From the NCBI GenBank assembly GCA_947626845.1, contig CANQTW010000013.1, forward strand, positions 1 through 62,336: 62,336 bases of DNA, written 5' to 3'. Both the position numbers and the translations under genes were made by a program. Of this stretch, positions 15,281 through 25,524 are shown piece after piece. The notes under the pieces are model-generated. The model searched no databases, had not been told where the DNA came from, and worked only from the letters and a program-made list of their open reading frames with translations. This DNA is from an uncultured Oscillospiraceae bacterium (GTDB taxonomy: Bacteria > Bacillota > Clostridia > Oscillospirales > Oscillospiraceae). Each line of letters starts with the position of its first letter. The stretch's first letter is position 1.

Positions 15281-18250
15281 ATGAGTGACAGGAAAGTAAG
15301 CAGAACCCTCAAGCGCGGGCTTTCCATGACGCTGGCGGCGGTGTTGCTGCTGCTGACGCCCGGCTTGAACGCCCTTGCGGACGCGCCGGCGGACAGCGGC
15401 GCCGGCTCGTCCGCCACCTATGACGCGCAATTTGTCAGTGAGAGGATCTCCAATAACTACACAAAGGTCAGCGGCAAATATACCTCGGCGGAGTATTCCG
15501 GCGAGGCACTGGCGTTTGCCGCCTCCAATGCCGCCGGGGAGACCACGGCGGAAAAGAAGCAGGATACCCAATACGGCGGCGGCCAGGTCCTGGATGTGGA
15601 GCTGGGCGACGTTGTGGAGCTGGCCGTCATGGTGCCCCAGAAAGCGCTGTACGCGGTAGTCTTTGATTACCTGTCCTACGACAGCTCCGTCCTGCCCATT
15701 GAGTTTTCCATGCAGGTGGACGGCGCTTATCCCTTCTATGAGTGCCGCAACGTGGAGCTGAATTCCACCTGGATACCCCAGGCGGAGCCCTCCTTTGACC
15801 GCTACAACGACGAGGTGGTCACCGTCCCCGACAAGGCCGTTCAGTGGGAGAGGCACTACTTCACCGACAGCAGCGCCCGCCGCTCCGCGCCCCTTCTTCT
15901 GGAGCTGGACGCCGGCGAGCATATCCTGCGCTTTGACGTGAAGAGCGGCAGCTTCTTCTTCAAGACCGTTACCCTGTGCGCCTCGGAGGAGGTGCCCGCC
16001 TACGCCGGCCCCCAGGCGGCGGAGGGCGATGCCATCATCTCCATCGAGGCCGAGGATTACGTCTCCACCAACGACTCCTCCGTCCACGCCATGGCCGAGT
16101 TCGACAGCGGCGTGAACCCCTACAAGGTGTCTGAGTCCGTGCTGAACACCATCGACTCCGACTCCTTCAAGGACGCGGGACAGACCCTCAACTACGAGGT
16201 CGACGTGGAGACCGCCGGCTGGTATCATATCGCCCTCAACTACCGGCAGTCCGATAAGAACGACTTCCCGGTGTTCCTGGACGTGCGGGTGGACGGGGCC
16301 GTCCCCAACACCGCCTTCCAGTCCCACCAGATGGACTACACCAGCAAATACAAGATATACACCCTGGCGGATGAGGACGGGCAGAAGCTTTCGGTCTATC
16401 TGGAGCCCGGCAAGCACACGCTTTCCCTGACCATCAGCCTGGACCCCATCAACTACGTGCTGGAGGCCCTGGAGGAGATCATGGCCGGCGTCAACGACCT
16501 GGCCCTGGAGATCACCAAGGTGGCCGGCACCAACTCCGACAAGTACAGGGACCTGAGGCTCTCCCTCTACATACCCAACCTTGAGTCCACCCTGAGAGGG
16601 TACGCCGACCGGCTCACGGAGCTGGAAGCGAGCGCCCGGCACTTCACCGCCAAGGGGAAGAACGTGGCCGTCATGTCCTCCATGATCATCGCCGCGAAGC
16701 AGCTCATCTCTCTGGCCGAGAACCCCGATGAGATCCCCTACCGCATCGGTGAGCTGTCCTCCAGCACCAACTCCGTCAACCAGTACCTGGCCAACACCAT
16801 CGACGCCCTCCTGGCCAACTCCCTGGCCGTGGACCGCATCTGGTTCTATCAGGACGGGGCGAAGCTCCCCAAGCTTCCGGGCTTCTTCAAGTCCACGTGG
16901 ATGAGCATTACCCGCTTCTTCAGCTCCTTCACCGATCAGTCCTATTCCGCCGCCAATACTGATCGCGAACATCTTCAGGTCTGGGTGAACCGGGCCAGCC
17001 AGTACGTCCAGGTCATGCAGAAGATGATCGACTCCGAGTTCACGCCCAAGACCGGTATCGAGGTGGATATCTCCATCATGCCGGACCAGTATAAGCTGGT
17101 GCTGTCCAACTCCTCCGGCACCGCCCCCGACGTGGCCACCGGCATCAACTACACGGTGCCCTACGAGCTGGCCGTCCGCGGCGCGCTGGTGGATATGGCC
17201 CGTTATGACGATTTCCGTGAGGTCGCCGCCCCCTATGAGCCGGGCTTCTTCCTCACCGGCACCATCGGCCAGTCCGTCTACTCCATGCCGGAGACCATGA
17301 ACTTCTGGGTGCTGGTCTACCGCACCGACGTCATGGAGAAGCTGGGGCTGGAGGTGCCCGACACCATGCAGGATGTCATCGACATGCTGCCTGAGCTGAA
17401 CCGCCGCGGCCTCAACTTCTACTATCCCACAGCCGGTATGGCCGCCATGCGCAACTTCCACGGCACCACGCCGCTGGTGGTCCAGAACGGCGGCGCCCTC
17501 TACTCCGGCACCGCCCAGGAGGGCACCACCCTGGGCAGCGAGGCCTCCGTCAAGGGCTTCACCCAGCTGACGGACCTCTTCACCGTCTATGATATGCCGG
17601 TGGATATCTCCAACTTCTATCAGCACTTCCGCAACGGCGATATCCCCATTGGCATCTGCGACTACGGCACCTATAACCTGATCGCCAACGCCGCGCCGGA
17701 GCTTTCAGGCTCCTGGGACATCTCCATCGTCCCCGGCACCGAGCAGCCCGACGGCACCATCAACCGCGCCACCTGCGGCTGCGCCGAATCTACCGTCATC
17801 TTCAAGTCGGACCGGGAGCGGGAGGACAAGGCCTGGGAGTTCATCAAGTGGTGGTCTGGTTCCGATGTCCAGGCCCGGTTCGGCCAGACCATGCAGATCA
17901 CCTACGGCAACACCTACCTGTGGACTACCGCCAACACCGAGGCCTTCGCCCAGCTGCCTGTGGACAACGCCCACAAGCAGGTGATCTTGGAGTTCATGAA
18001 GAACGTGGTGGACGTGGCCCGCGTCCCCGGCACCTACATGCTGGAGCGCGAGATGTCCAACGCCTTCAACGCCATCGTGGTGAACGGCGAGCCCGCCCAG
18101 AGCCGCATCGACGAGGCCGTCAAGACCATCAACCGGGAGATCACCCGCAAGCTGGAGGAGTTCGGCTACATCGACAGCGAGGGCAACACCATTGAACCCT
18201 ATGTGATTCCCACGATCGACAGCATCAAGGGAATCCTTGGAAGAAATTGA
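15281..18250 (+). CDS. Large extracellular solute-binding protein fused to carbohydrate-binding-like domains
   Basis: A 989-residue secreted protein. Order: signal peptide (about 1-34, ending LNALADA), a beta-sandwich region (about 40-240) ending in a typical LDAGEHILRFDV strand, a second beta-sandwich opening with IEAEDY (about 254-400) that resembles CBM6/CBM35-type galactose-binding domains, a helical stretch (about 410-560), and a family-1-type ABC solute-binding domain (about 566-985, with MPETMNFWVLVYRTDVMEKLGL). Ordinary sugar-binding proteins are about 430 residues, so this is a fusion more than twice that length. It has no lipobox, so it is released or held by its own first helix. 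It opens the transport operon, 14 bases before the first permease. It probably captures branched or polymeric arabinose-containing ligands. Confidence 0.85.
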   Translation: MSDRKVSRTLKRGLSMTLAAVLLLLTPGLNALADAPADSGAGSSATYDAQFVSERISNNYTKVSGKYTSAEYSGEALAFAASNAAGETTAEKKQDTQYGGGQVLDVELGDVVELAVMVPQKALYAVVFDYLSYDSSVLPIEFSMQVDGAYPFYECRNVELNSTWIPQAEPSFDRYNDEVVTVPDKAVQWERHYFTDSSARRSAPLLLELDAGEHILRFDVKSGSFFFKTVTLCASEEVPAYAGPQAAEGDAIISIEAEDYVSTNDSSVHAMAEFDSGVNPYKVSESVLNTIDSDSFKDAGQTLNYEVDVETAGWYHIALNYRQSDKNDFPVFLDVRVDGAVPNTAFQSHQMDYTSKYKIYTLADEDGQKLSVYLEPGKHTLSLTISLDPINYVLEALEEIMAGVNDLALEITKVAGTNSDKYRDLRLSLYIPNLESTLRGYADRLTELEASARHFTAKGKNVAVMSSMIIAAKQLISLAENPDEIPYRIGELSSSTNSVNQYLANTIDALLANSLAVDRIWFYQDGAKLPKLPGFFKSTWMSITRFFSSFTDQSYSAANTDREHLQVWVNRASQYVQVMQKMIDSEFTPKTGIEVDISIMPDQYKLVLSNSSGTAPDVATGINYTVPYELAVRGALVDMARYDDFREVAAPYEPGFFLTGTIGQSVYSMPETMNFWVLVYRTDVMEKLGLEVPDTMQDVIDMLPELNRRGLNFYYPTAGMAAMRNFHGTTPLVVQNGGALYSGTAQEGTTLGSEASVKGFTQLTDLFTVYDMPVDISNFYQHFRNGDIPIGICDYGTYNLIANAAPELSGSWDISIVPGTEQPDGTINRATCGCAESTVIFKSDREREDKAWEFIKWWSGSDVQARFGQTMQITYGNTYLWTTANTEAFAQLPVDNAHKQVILEFMKNVVDVARVPGTYMLEREMSNAFNAIVVNGEPAQSRIDEAVKTINREITRKLEEFGYIDSEGNTIEPYVIPTIDSIKGILGRN

Positions 18251-18264
18251 GGAGGTGATCGTTC

Positions 18265-19272
18265 GTGGCAAGTGAAACTTTGGTAAGTAAGGCGCCCGTG
18301 GTGGACACGGCGCCCAAGAAGAAAAAGAAAAACAAGATCTCCCGCCGGGAGAACAACTGGCACGGCTGGGCCTTTATCGGCCCCTACGCGCTGATCTTCT
18401 CCATCTTCATCCTGATCCCCGTCCTGTTGGCGGTGATCCTGTCCTTCACCAACTTCAACGCCATCCAGTTCCCCAAGTTCGTTGGATTTTTGAACTACAT
18501 AACGATCCTCACCAACGATGACGTATTCATGAAGAACGTCCTGCCCAACACGGTGGTCTACGCCGTGGTGGTGGGCATCGGGGGCTATGTCCTCTCCTTC
18601 ATCCTGGCCTGGGCGCTGTGCAACCTGACAAAGCCCATCCGCACCATCTTCGCCCTGATCCTCTATTCGCCCACCATGACCACCGGCGTGGCCATGACGG
18701 TGCTGTGGAAGGTCATCTTCTCCGGCGATCAGGCGGGCCTTCTCAACAGCTGGCTCATGGAGCTGGGCGTCATCACCGAGCCCATCATCTGGCTGACGGA
18801 CACCCGCTACCTCCTGCCCATCGTCATCGTCATCGGCCTCTGGTCCAGTATGGGCATCGGCTTCCTCTCCATGATCGCCGGTATTCTCAATAACGACGAG
18901 AGCCTTTACGAGGCCGGCTCCATCGACGGCATCTCCAACCGCTTCCAGGAGATGATCTACATCACCATCCCCCAGATGAAGCCCCAGATGCTGTTCGCGG
19001 CGGTCATGTCCATCGTGAACGCCTTCCAGAACGGTATGATCACCTCCATGCTGGTGGGCAACCCCTCCCCAGGCTACGCCTCACAGCTGCTGGTCAACCA
19101 CATCGAGGACTACGGCTTCGCGAAATATGAGATGGGCTACGCGGCGGCGCTTTCCGTGGTACTGCTGCTGATCGTCCAGATATTCAGCAAGGGCGCCAAC
19201 GCGCTTCTGACCGAAAAAGATCCTTACGGAAAGAAAGGAGGAGAAGAGGATGAACAAGGGGAAGAAAATTAA
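18265..19272 (+). CDS. Sugar ABC transporter permease (MalF/UgpA type)
   Basis: A 335-residue inner-membrane permease with six or seven hydrophobic helices and the conserved cytoplasmic EAA loop ([19 protein letters not shown], then TIPQMKP) that contacts the ATPase. The N-terminus is a long Lys-rich cytoplasmic extension. The start is GTG 18265 behind GAGGAGGTGA. It overlaps the partner permease by 23 bases, so the two subunits are translationally coupled and form a heterodimer. No ATPase gene lies within this part of the operon; the UgpC-type ATPase at 32094 is the likely energiser. Confidence 0.94.
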   Translation: MASETLVSKAPVVDTAPKKKKKNKISRRENNWHGWAFIGPYALIFSIFILIPVLLAVILSFTNFNAIQFPKFVGFLNYITILTNDDVFMKNVLPNTVVYAVVVGIGGYVLSFILAWALCNLTKPIRTIFALILYSPTMTTGVAMTVLWKVIFSGDQAGLLNSWLMELGVITEPIIWLTDTRYLLPIVIVIGLWSSMGIGFLSMIAGILNNDESLYEAGSIDGISNRFQEMIYITIPQMKPQMLFAAVMSIVNAFQNGMITSMLVGNPSPGYASQLLVNHIEDYGFAKYEMGYAAALSVVLLLIVQIFSKGANALLTEKDPYGKKGGEEDEQGEEN

Positions 19273-20116
19273 CCCGAAAAAGTTTGAGATCGGGCAGCTG
19301 AAGATCATTCTTATCCTTCTTCCGCTGGTCATCTTTATGGGGATGCCGATCATCTTCATCATCAACCACGCCTTCAAGCCCATGGATGAGCTCTTCGCGT
19401 TCCCGCCCACCTTCTTCGTGAAAAGCCCGCGTCTGGACAACTTCACCCAGCTGATGAAGTTCTCCAACACCAGCGGCATCCCCCTGAGCCGCTACCTGTT
19501 CAACAGCATCCTGGTGACGGCCCTGACCGTGGGCCTGGCGCTGCTGCTGACCACCATGTCGGCCTTCGCCCTTTCCAAGATCAAATTCAAGGGCCGCAAC
19601 ATGCTGGCGCAGATCAACCAGATCGCCATCATGTTTGTCTCCACCGCGGTGCTGATCCCCCGTTTCCTGGTGGTGTGCAAGCTGGGCCTGGTGAACAACG
19701 TGTTTGCCCACGTCCTGCCGCTGGTGGCCATGCCTGTGGCGCTGTTCCTGGTCAAACAGTTTGTGGACCAGGTGCCCGACTCCCTTTTGGAGGCCGCCTA
19801 TATGGACGGGGCCACGGACCTGGATGTGTACCTGAAGGTCATCCTTCCCATGATCAAGCCCGCCATCGCCACCGCCTCCATCCTGGTATTCCAGCAGGTG
19901 TGGACCAACATGGAGACCTCCAACTACTACTTCGACGATGACAGTATGAAGACCCTTACCTTCTACATGAACACACTGGTCAACGCCAACAACACCGTGG
20001 CCGGCCAAGGTATGGGCGCCGCCGCCTCGCTGATCATGTTCCTTCCTAACCTTATCCTCTTCATCATCCTGCAGAACAAGGTTATGAACACCATGGCCAG
20101 CTCCGGTATCAAGTAA
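19250..20116 (+). CDS. Sugar ABC transporter permease (MalG/UgpE type)
   Basis: A 288-residue inner-membrane permease with about six helices and the EAA loop ([25 protein letters not shown]). It is the partner of the preceding permease. The start at 19250 sits behind AAAGGAGGAGAAGAGG inside the end of the upstream gene. It is followed after 14 bases by the NHL-Yip1 gene, so the operon continues. Confidence 0.94.
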   Translation: MNKGKKINPKKFEIGQLKIILILLPLVIFMGMPIIFIINHAFKPMDELFAFPPTFFVKSPRLDNFTQLMKFSNTSGIPLSRYLFNSILVTALTVGLALLLTTMSAFALSKIKFKGRNMLAQINQIAIMFVSTAVLIPRFLVVCKLGLVNNVFAHVLPLVAMPVALFLVKQFVDQVPDSLLEAAYMDGATDLDVYLKVILPMIKPAIATASILVFQQVWTNMETSNYYFDDDSMKTLTFYMNTLVNANNTVAGQGMGAAASLIMFLPNLILFIILQNKVMNTMASSGIK

Positions 20117-20130
20117 GGGGGGCGGGGAAG

Positions 20131-22185
20131 ATGCGAAACCTCAAACGTTTGGCTGTCCTGGCCCTGACGCTGGTGGTCCTGGGAGCCCTGCTGCTGCCCA
20201 TGACGGCATCGGCGGAAACGCCCTATGTGACCTACACCGTCAACGGCTACGGACAGATCCGCCAGACCCAGACGGCTTATCTGGCCTACGCCACCATCAC
20301 AAAATTCGGTGAGGATGTCTCTCTGAGCGCCCCCAGCGACATCTGCATCGCCTCCGACGGACATATGTACATCGCCGACACCGGCAACGCCCGCATCGTG
20401 GTGGGCACCTTGGACGGCGAGCTCATCAAGACCGTGGGCGAGGGGACCCTGATAAGCCCAAGGGGCGTCTTCGTCACGGACGACGGCAGCATCTACGTGG
20501 CTGACCGGGACGCCAACAAGATCGTGGTCTTTGACCAGCAGGGCAAGGTGATCCAGGAGTACGGAAAGCCCGCCAGCCCCCTGTACGGCGAGGGCAACGT
20601 GTTCCAGCCCATCAAGCTGGTGGTCAACGACGCGGGCATCATGTTCATCGTGTGCGAGTCCAACACCAACGGCATCGTTGAGATCTCGCCCACCGAGGGC
20701 GGCTCGTTCCTGGGCTACTTCGGCACCAACTACACCACCACCGACCTGATGACCATCATCTACCGGGCTATCCTGACGGACGCCCAGCGGGCCAAGATGC
20801 TCAGCAACATCCCGGCTACGCCCACGAACCTGGGCATCGACGAAAAGGGCCTTATCTACACCGTCACCCTGGGCAACGGCAACGACACCCTGAAGCGTCT
20901 GAACATCGCCGGCACCAACATGATCCACAACACCGACGGCACCTACGCCGACAACCCCGTGGCGGTGGTGGCCGGCAACCACGACAACGTCTACGTGGCT
21001 GACCAGCAGGGCTACATCTTCGAGTACAACAACGAGGGCGAGATGCTCTTCACCTTCGGCGGCCCCAACGACGATACCCAGCGCGTGGGCCTCTCCAAGA
21101 TGGTCAGCGGCATCGCCATCGACACCGAAGACCGCATCTACGTGCTGGATTCCGATATGGCCCAGGTGCAGGTCTACGAGCCCACGGAGTTCACCAACCT
21201 CCTGCACAACGCCCTGTATCTCTACTCCAAGGGCCGGTATACCGAGGCCAAGGAGCCGCTGAGTCAGGTGCTGAAGATGAACTCCATGTTCGACTACGCC
21301 AACAAGGCCATGGGCCGCAGCTACTTCCAGGAGGAAAATTACCGCGCGGCTCTGCGGTACGCCCGTCTGGCCAAGGACTATGACGGCTATTCCGACGCCT
21401 ACTGGGAGCTGCGAAACGTCTGGCTGAAGAACAACATCATGACCGCCATCATCCTGGTGGTGCTGCTGTTCGTGGCCTACAAGGTCATCAAGGCCCTGGA
21501 TAAGCGCTCCCACATCCTGGCGAAGCCCAGGAAGGCCTACAGGAAGCTGAAAAAGAACAAATTCATCGCCAACCTGACCTACTCCGGATATTACATCCGC
21601 AAGCCCTCCGACGGGGCCTACGGCATCGCCGCGGAGGGACGGGCCAACTGGCTGGTATCCTCCTTCCTGCTCCTCATCTTCATCGTGGAGTTCGTGGTGA
21701 TGAAATACACCTGCGGCTTCCTCTCCAAGACGGTGATGGAGGGCCGGTATGAGATCCTCAGCGACGTGGGGATGATCGTGGCCGTGATGGCCGCCCTCAC
21801 CGCCTGCACCTACCTTGTGTGTACCATCAACGAAGGCGAAGGCACCGTCAAGAAGATCTATACCTTCTTCTGCTACAGCCTGGTGCCGTACATCCTGCTG
21901 ATGCCTCTGGTATACGCGCTGAGCCATGTGCTGACCAACAACGAGATCTTCCTCATCGACATGATCAAGCTGGTGATCTACGTATGGATCGCGGTGATCG
22001 CCGTGGTGGGACTCAAGGAGGTCAACAACTTCAACGCCAAGGAGACGGTCAAGGTCATCTTCCTGACGGCGTTCACGGCGCTGATCTTGGCGCTGCTGAT
22101 CTTCATCATCTACGTGCTCTGGGCACAGGTATTTGACTTCATTGTCGCGATAGCGGGCGAGGGGGTGTACAGACTTGGCTACTAA
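20131..22185 (+). CDS. Secreted NHL-repeat propeller fused to a Yip1-family membrane domain
   Basis: A 684-residue protein. Order: signal peptide (about 1-30), an NHL-type beta-propeller of repeated blades such as APSDICIASDGHMYIADTGN (about 45-350), a TPR-like helical stretch (about 352-430, with SKGRYTEAKEPLSQVL), one membrane helix (about 437-455), a basic linker, and a multi-pass Yip1-like domain (about 490-680). The propeller would face outside and the Yip1 part lies in the membrane. Such a combination is not a standard transporter part. Its place between permeases and the DUF5696 gene suggests it organises or senses glycan processing at the cell surface. That role is inference; no catalytic residues are evident. 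Confidence 0.8.
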   Translation: MRNLKRLAVLALTLVVLGALLLPMTASAETPYVTYTVNGYGQIRQTQTAYLAYATITKFGEDVSLSAPSDICIASDGHMYIADTGNARIVVGTLDGELIKTVGEGTLISPRGVFVTDDGSIYVADRDANKIVVFDQQGKVIQEYGKPASPLYGEGNVFQPIKLVVNDAGIMFIVCESNTNGIVEISPTEGGSFLGYFGTNYTTTDLMTIIYRAILTDAQRAKMLSNIPATPTNLGIDEKGLIYTVTLGNGNDTLKRLNIAGTNMIHNTDGTYADNPVAVVAGNHDNVYVADQQGYIFEYNNEGEMLFTFGGPNDDTQRVGLSKMVSGIAIDTEDRIYVLDSDMAQVQVYEPTEFTNLLHNALYLYSKGRYTEAKEPLSQVLKMNSMFDYANKAMGRSYFQEENYRAALRYARLAKDYDGYSDAYWELRNVWLKNNIMTAIILVVLLFVAYKVIKALDKRSHILAKPRKAYRKLKKNKFIANLTYSGYYIRKPSDGAYGIAAEGRANWLVSSFLLLIFIVEFVVMKYTCGFLSKTVMEGRYEILSDVGMIVAVMAALTACTYLVCTINEGEGTVKKIYTFFCYSLVPYILLMPLVYALSHVLTNNEIFLIDMIKLVIYVWIAVIAVVGLKEVNNFNAKETVKVIFLTAFTALILALLIFIIYVLWAQVFDFIVAIAGEGVYRLGY

Positions 22186-24439
22186 GAAACGTAAAAAAGT
22201 CATATGGCTGGCCGTGATCCTGGCCGTCGTCCTGGTGGCCGCCGTCATCGCCACGGTGCTGATCGTCCTGGGCAGCCGCTCGGATAAGATCGTCTCCGGC
22301 AACCACGTACACCAGAGCGCCCTGCCTGTCACCCGCGGCAGGGTGGAGGCCAAGGACGACTATGTCCTGGTGGCCGAGAGCGACAGCTACCGGCTCTACT
22401 ACTGGGAGCCCCGGTTCTCCATCCGGCTGGAAAACAAGCAGACCGGCGCGGTGCTGGAGTCCACCGTCTCCGACGAGAAGGATGACGGCAAGAACAACGA
22501 GGACTGGACCGGCACCATGAAGAGCGGCATTGCCATCGGTACCATCGAGAAGACCACCAAGTCCTCCGATAAGATCGATATGCTCAATGCCAAGAACACC
22601 ATCGAGACATATTACACCGACAACGGCATCTACGCCAAGATCGCCTTTACCGATTACGGCATCAGCGTGGGCGTGGAGGTGAGCCTCCTGGATGACCAGC
22701 TGGTGGTGCGCGTTCCTGAGGAATCCATCAAGGAGGAGAAGGAAGGCACCTACATCTACACCATCAGCCCCTTCCAGTTCCTGGGCTACACCTACCTGGG
22801 CGAGGAGAACGGCTACATGCTGATCCCCGACGGCAACGGCGCCCTCATCAACCTGAACGACAAGGAAGGGCGTTACTCCAGCGGCTTTGCCGGCCTCATC
22901 TACGGCACGGACGTGGGCATTACGGATATCGTCAAGACCGCCACCCTCTGGGAGCGGTATGAGACCGTCACCAGCGCCTACCCGGTGCTGGCCCCCGTCT
23001 TCGGCATGGCCCACACGGATGACCAGATCGCGTATCTGGGCATCGTGGAGAGCGGCGACCAGCGGGCCACCATCGAGGCCCATCCCAACGGCGCCCGCAT
23101 CGACTACAACCGGTGCTTCGTCCGGTTCCTGCTGCGGGACGTGTACAATCAGCCCCTGTCCAACTCCACCACCTCCGACACCACCCCCGCTGTGGAGGCC
23201 GACAGGCTCCACGCCGACCTGACGGTGCGGTACTGCCTGCTCTCCGGCGAGGACGCCAACTACATGGGCATGGCCAAGGTCTACCGGCAGTATCTGCTGG
23301 ACACCGGCAGGATCGAGAAGCGCAACCTGAGCTACAACACCCGCGTGGATGTGCTGGGCGCGGAGCGCGAGGAGTTCCTGATGGGCACCACGTCGGTCCC
23401 CATGACCAGCGTCGAACAGCTGGAGGACATCTACGCCGAGCTGCGGCGGGAGGGCGTGGCCAACGTGCTCACCGTCTACCACGGCTGGCAGAAGGGCGGC
23501 CTTTATAACCTGCCCGTCACCAAGTACAAGGCGGACGGGGACATCGGCGGCACCAACGCCCTGACGCGGGTCATTCTGAACGAGGCCGAGCAGGGCAACA
23601 CCATCTACCTCTACAACGACGCCCTGCAGGTGAACGCCACCACCCATTCCAGCACCTACAGCGTCATGAAGAAGGTCAGCAAGCGCACCTTTGAAAATCG
23701 GGTCAACGGACAGGTCTATGACACGTTCTATTACCTGATGCCCAGCAGGGCGGGGGAGAACCTGGCGAGACTCGCGGAGAGCGCCGCCAGGAAGAACGTG
23801 AAGAACATGGCCCTGGACGGCATCACCGGACAGCTCTTCTCCTACAGCTACAAGGGCAACTACTACTCCAGGACCGACACCATGGATATGTTCATCGACG
23901 CGATGGACGCCGTGGACGAGGAGATGAACCTGCTGCTGGAGACCCCCAACCAGTACCTGTGGAAGTACGCTGACGCCATGCTGGATATGCCCCTGGGCTG
24001 TTCCGATTACCTCTACATCGACCAGGAGGTCCCGTTCCTCAGCATCGTGCTGAAGGGCATCGTCCCCACCTATTCGGACTTCGTGAACTTCGAGGCCAAC
24101 AAGACCGAGAACTTCCTGAAGATGGTGGAGGCAGGTATGTATCCCTCCTTCTACGTCACCGCCGAGGACTCCTCCAAGCTCATTTACACCAACTCCTCCA
24201 ACCTCTACTCCCTGGAGTTCGACAGCTACCGTGACACCATCGCCCAATATGACCGGGAGCTGCGGGCCCTGGCGGAAATGGTCGGCACCTCCGTCATCAC
24301 CGGCCATGAGATCCTGCCCAACGGACTGGTCAGGGTCACCTATGAAAACGGCGTCAAGATCTACGTCAACTACACGGAGCGTTCCCTGACCTATGACGGA
24401 GTGACGGTGGACGCCCTGTCCTATAAGGTAGGTGAGTGA
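22175..24439 (+). CDS. Membrane-anchored DUF5696-like protein; possible glycoside hydrolase
   Basis: A 754-residue protein with a basic N-terminus, one membrane helix (about residues 8-32) and a large exterior region. The first half is beta-rich (about 45-330); the second half (about 380-700) shows a series of strand-end motifs, VYHGW near 433, LYNDALQVN, ALDGITGQLFSY near 546, and YSRTDTMDMF, with acidic residues at strand ends as in TIM-barrel glycosidases. I believe it matches DUF5696, which I know from similar transporter operons, but that is from memory. The start is TTG 22175 behind GGGGGTG, overlapping the previous gene by 11 bases. It stops 2 bases before the next permease start. Enzymatic activity is inference. 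Confidence 0.72.
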   Translation: MATKKRKKVIWLAVILAVVLVAAVIATVLIVLGSRSDKIVSGNHVHQSALPVTRGRVEAKDDYVLVAESDSYRLYYWEPRFSIRLENKQTGAVLESTVSDEKDDGKNNEDWTGTMKSGIAIGTIEKTTKSSDKIDMLNAKNTIETYYTDNGIYAKIAFTDYGISVGVEVSLLDDQLVVRVPEESIKEEKEGTYIYTISPFQFLGYTYLGEENGYMLIPDGNGALINLNDKEGRYSSGFAGLIYGTDVGITDIVKTATLWERYETVTSAYPVLAPVFGMAHTDDQIAYLGIVESGDQRATIEAHPNGARIDYNRCFVRFLLRDVYNQPLSNSTTSDTTPAVEADRLHADLTVRYCLLSGEDANYMGMAKVYRQYLLDTGRIEKRNLSYNTRVDVLGAEREEFLMGTTSVPMTSVEQLEDIYAELRREGVANVLTVYHGWQKGGLYNLPVTKYKADGDIGGTNALTRVILNEAEQGNTIYLYNDALQVNATTHSSTYSVMKKVSKRTFENRVNGQVYDTFYYLMPSRAGENLARLAESAARKNVKNMALDGITGQLFSYSYKGNYYSRTDTMDMFIDAMDAVDEEMNLLLETPNQYLWKYADAMLDMPLGCSDYLYIDQEVPFLSIVLKGIVPTYSDFVNFEANKTENFLKMVEAGMYPSFYVTAEDSSKLIYTNSSNLYSLEFDSYRDTIAQYDRELRALAEMVGTSVITGHEILPNGLVRVTYENGVKIYVNYTERSLTYDGVTVDALSYKVGE

Positions 24440-24441
24440 CG

Positions 24442-25524
24442 ATGGAAGAAACGAAAAAAATGACCCGACAAGAGAAAAAAGCCCTGAAGGAGCGGCTGAA
24501 GCACCTGAAATCCGGCAAGCTTGAAAAGCGGGACGCCAGCCGCGGCTACCTCTTCATGATCCCCTGGTTCATCGGCGTGGCCGTGTTCCTGGCCTACCCC
24601 CTGGGCACCAGCTTCTGGTACTCCCTGAACGGCATCCGCAACACCCCCCAGGGCCTGTTCTACACCTTCAAGCAGTTCGGCAACTACACCAACATCCTGG
24701 TCCGTGATCCGGACTTCATCGTGGAGCTGGTGGACTACGTGACCAGCACCATCCTGTCGGTGCCCATCATCGTGGTCTTCGCCCTGATCATCGCCATGAT
24801 GCTGAACATGAAGATCAAAGGCAAGAGCTTCTTCCGCCTGATCTTCTTCCTCCCGGTCATCATCGTCAGCGGCCCGATCCTGGGTATGCTCACCGAGGAG
24901 GGCGCGGGCAGCATCTCCGCCATCGACATGAACGCCATCACCGCCGCCATCAGCGGGGTGCTGCCGAGGATGCTGGCGGAACCCATCTCGGACCTCTTCA
25001 ACAACATGATCACGACGCTGTGGTATTCCGGCGTGCAGATCCTGATCTTCCTGTCGGGATTGCAGAAGATCGACAAATCCATGTACGAGGCCGCCAAGAT
25101 CGACGGCGGCTCCGGATGGGAGTGCTTCTGGAAGATCACCCTGCCCAACATCAAGCCCATGATCCTCCTGAACGTGGTCTACACCGTCATCTTCATCTCC
25201 AGCAACTCCCAGAACCCCATCATTGGCCTGATCCAGACCTCCATGTTCTCCGGCGACCAGGATAAGGGCTACGGATACGCCGCCGCTATGGCGTGGCTGT
25301 ACAGCGTTGTGGTGATCCTGATCGTGGGCCTCTTCGCCCTCCTGCTGATGACCCGCAAGGGCGCCTACGAGAAGCAGGTCAAGCGGGCCAAGAAGGCCAA
25401 GAAGCAGGAAGCCCGCAACCGTAAAAAGATTGAAAGGAGGAACGTGCGTAATGCAAAGCGTATTGAGCGTCAGAGAGCGCAGGGCAAGATCACCTCGCGC
25501 ACCACGAGCCGAGAGGACTACTAA
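24442..25524 (+). CDS. Sugar ABC transporter permease (MalF/UgpA type), second system
   Basis: A 360-residue inner-membrane permease with a Lys-rich N-terminal extension, about six helices and the EAA loop (YEAAKIDGGSGWECFWKITL, then PNIKP). The C-terminus is an unusually long basic tail of about 45 residues, Arg/Lys-rich, whose last third overlaps the next gene by 74 bases. I chose ATG 24442; a GTG two codons upstream is also possible. With the following permease it forms the second membrane pair of this locus. Confidence 0.92.
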   Translation: MEETKKMTRQEKKALKERLKHLKSGKLEKRDASRGYLFMIPWFIGVAVFLAYPLGTSFWYSLNGIRNTPQGLFYTFKQFGNYTNILVRDPDFIVELVDYVTSTILSVPIIVVFALIIAMMLNMKIKGKSFFRLIFFLPVIIVSGPILGMLTEEGAGSISAIDMNAITAAISGVLPRMLAEPISDLFNNMITTLWYSGVQILIFLSGLQKIDKSMYEAAKIDGGSGWECFWKITLPNIKPMILLNVVYTVIFISSNSQNPIIGLIQTSMFSGDQDKGYGYAAAMAWLYSVVVILIVGLFALLLMTRKGAYEKQVKRAKKAKKQEARNRKKIERRNVRNAKRIERQRAQGKITSRTTSREDY

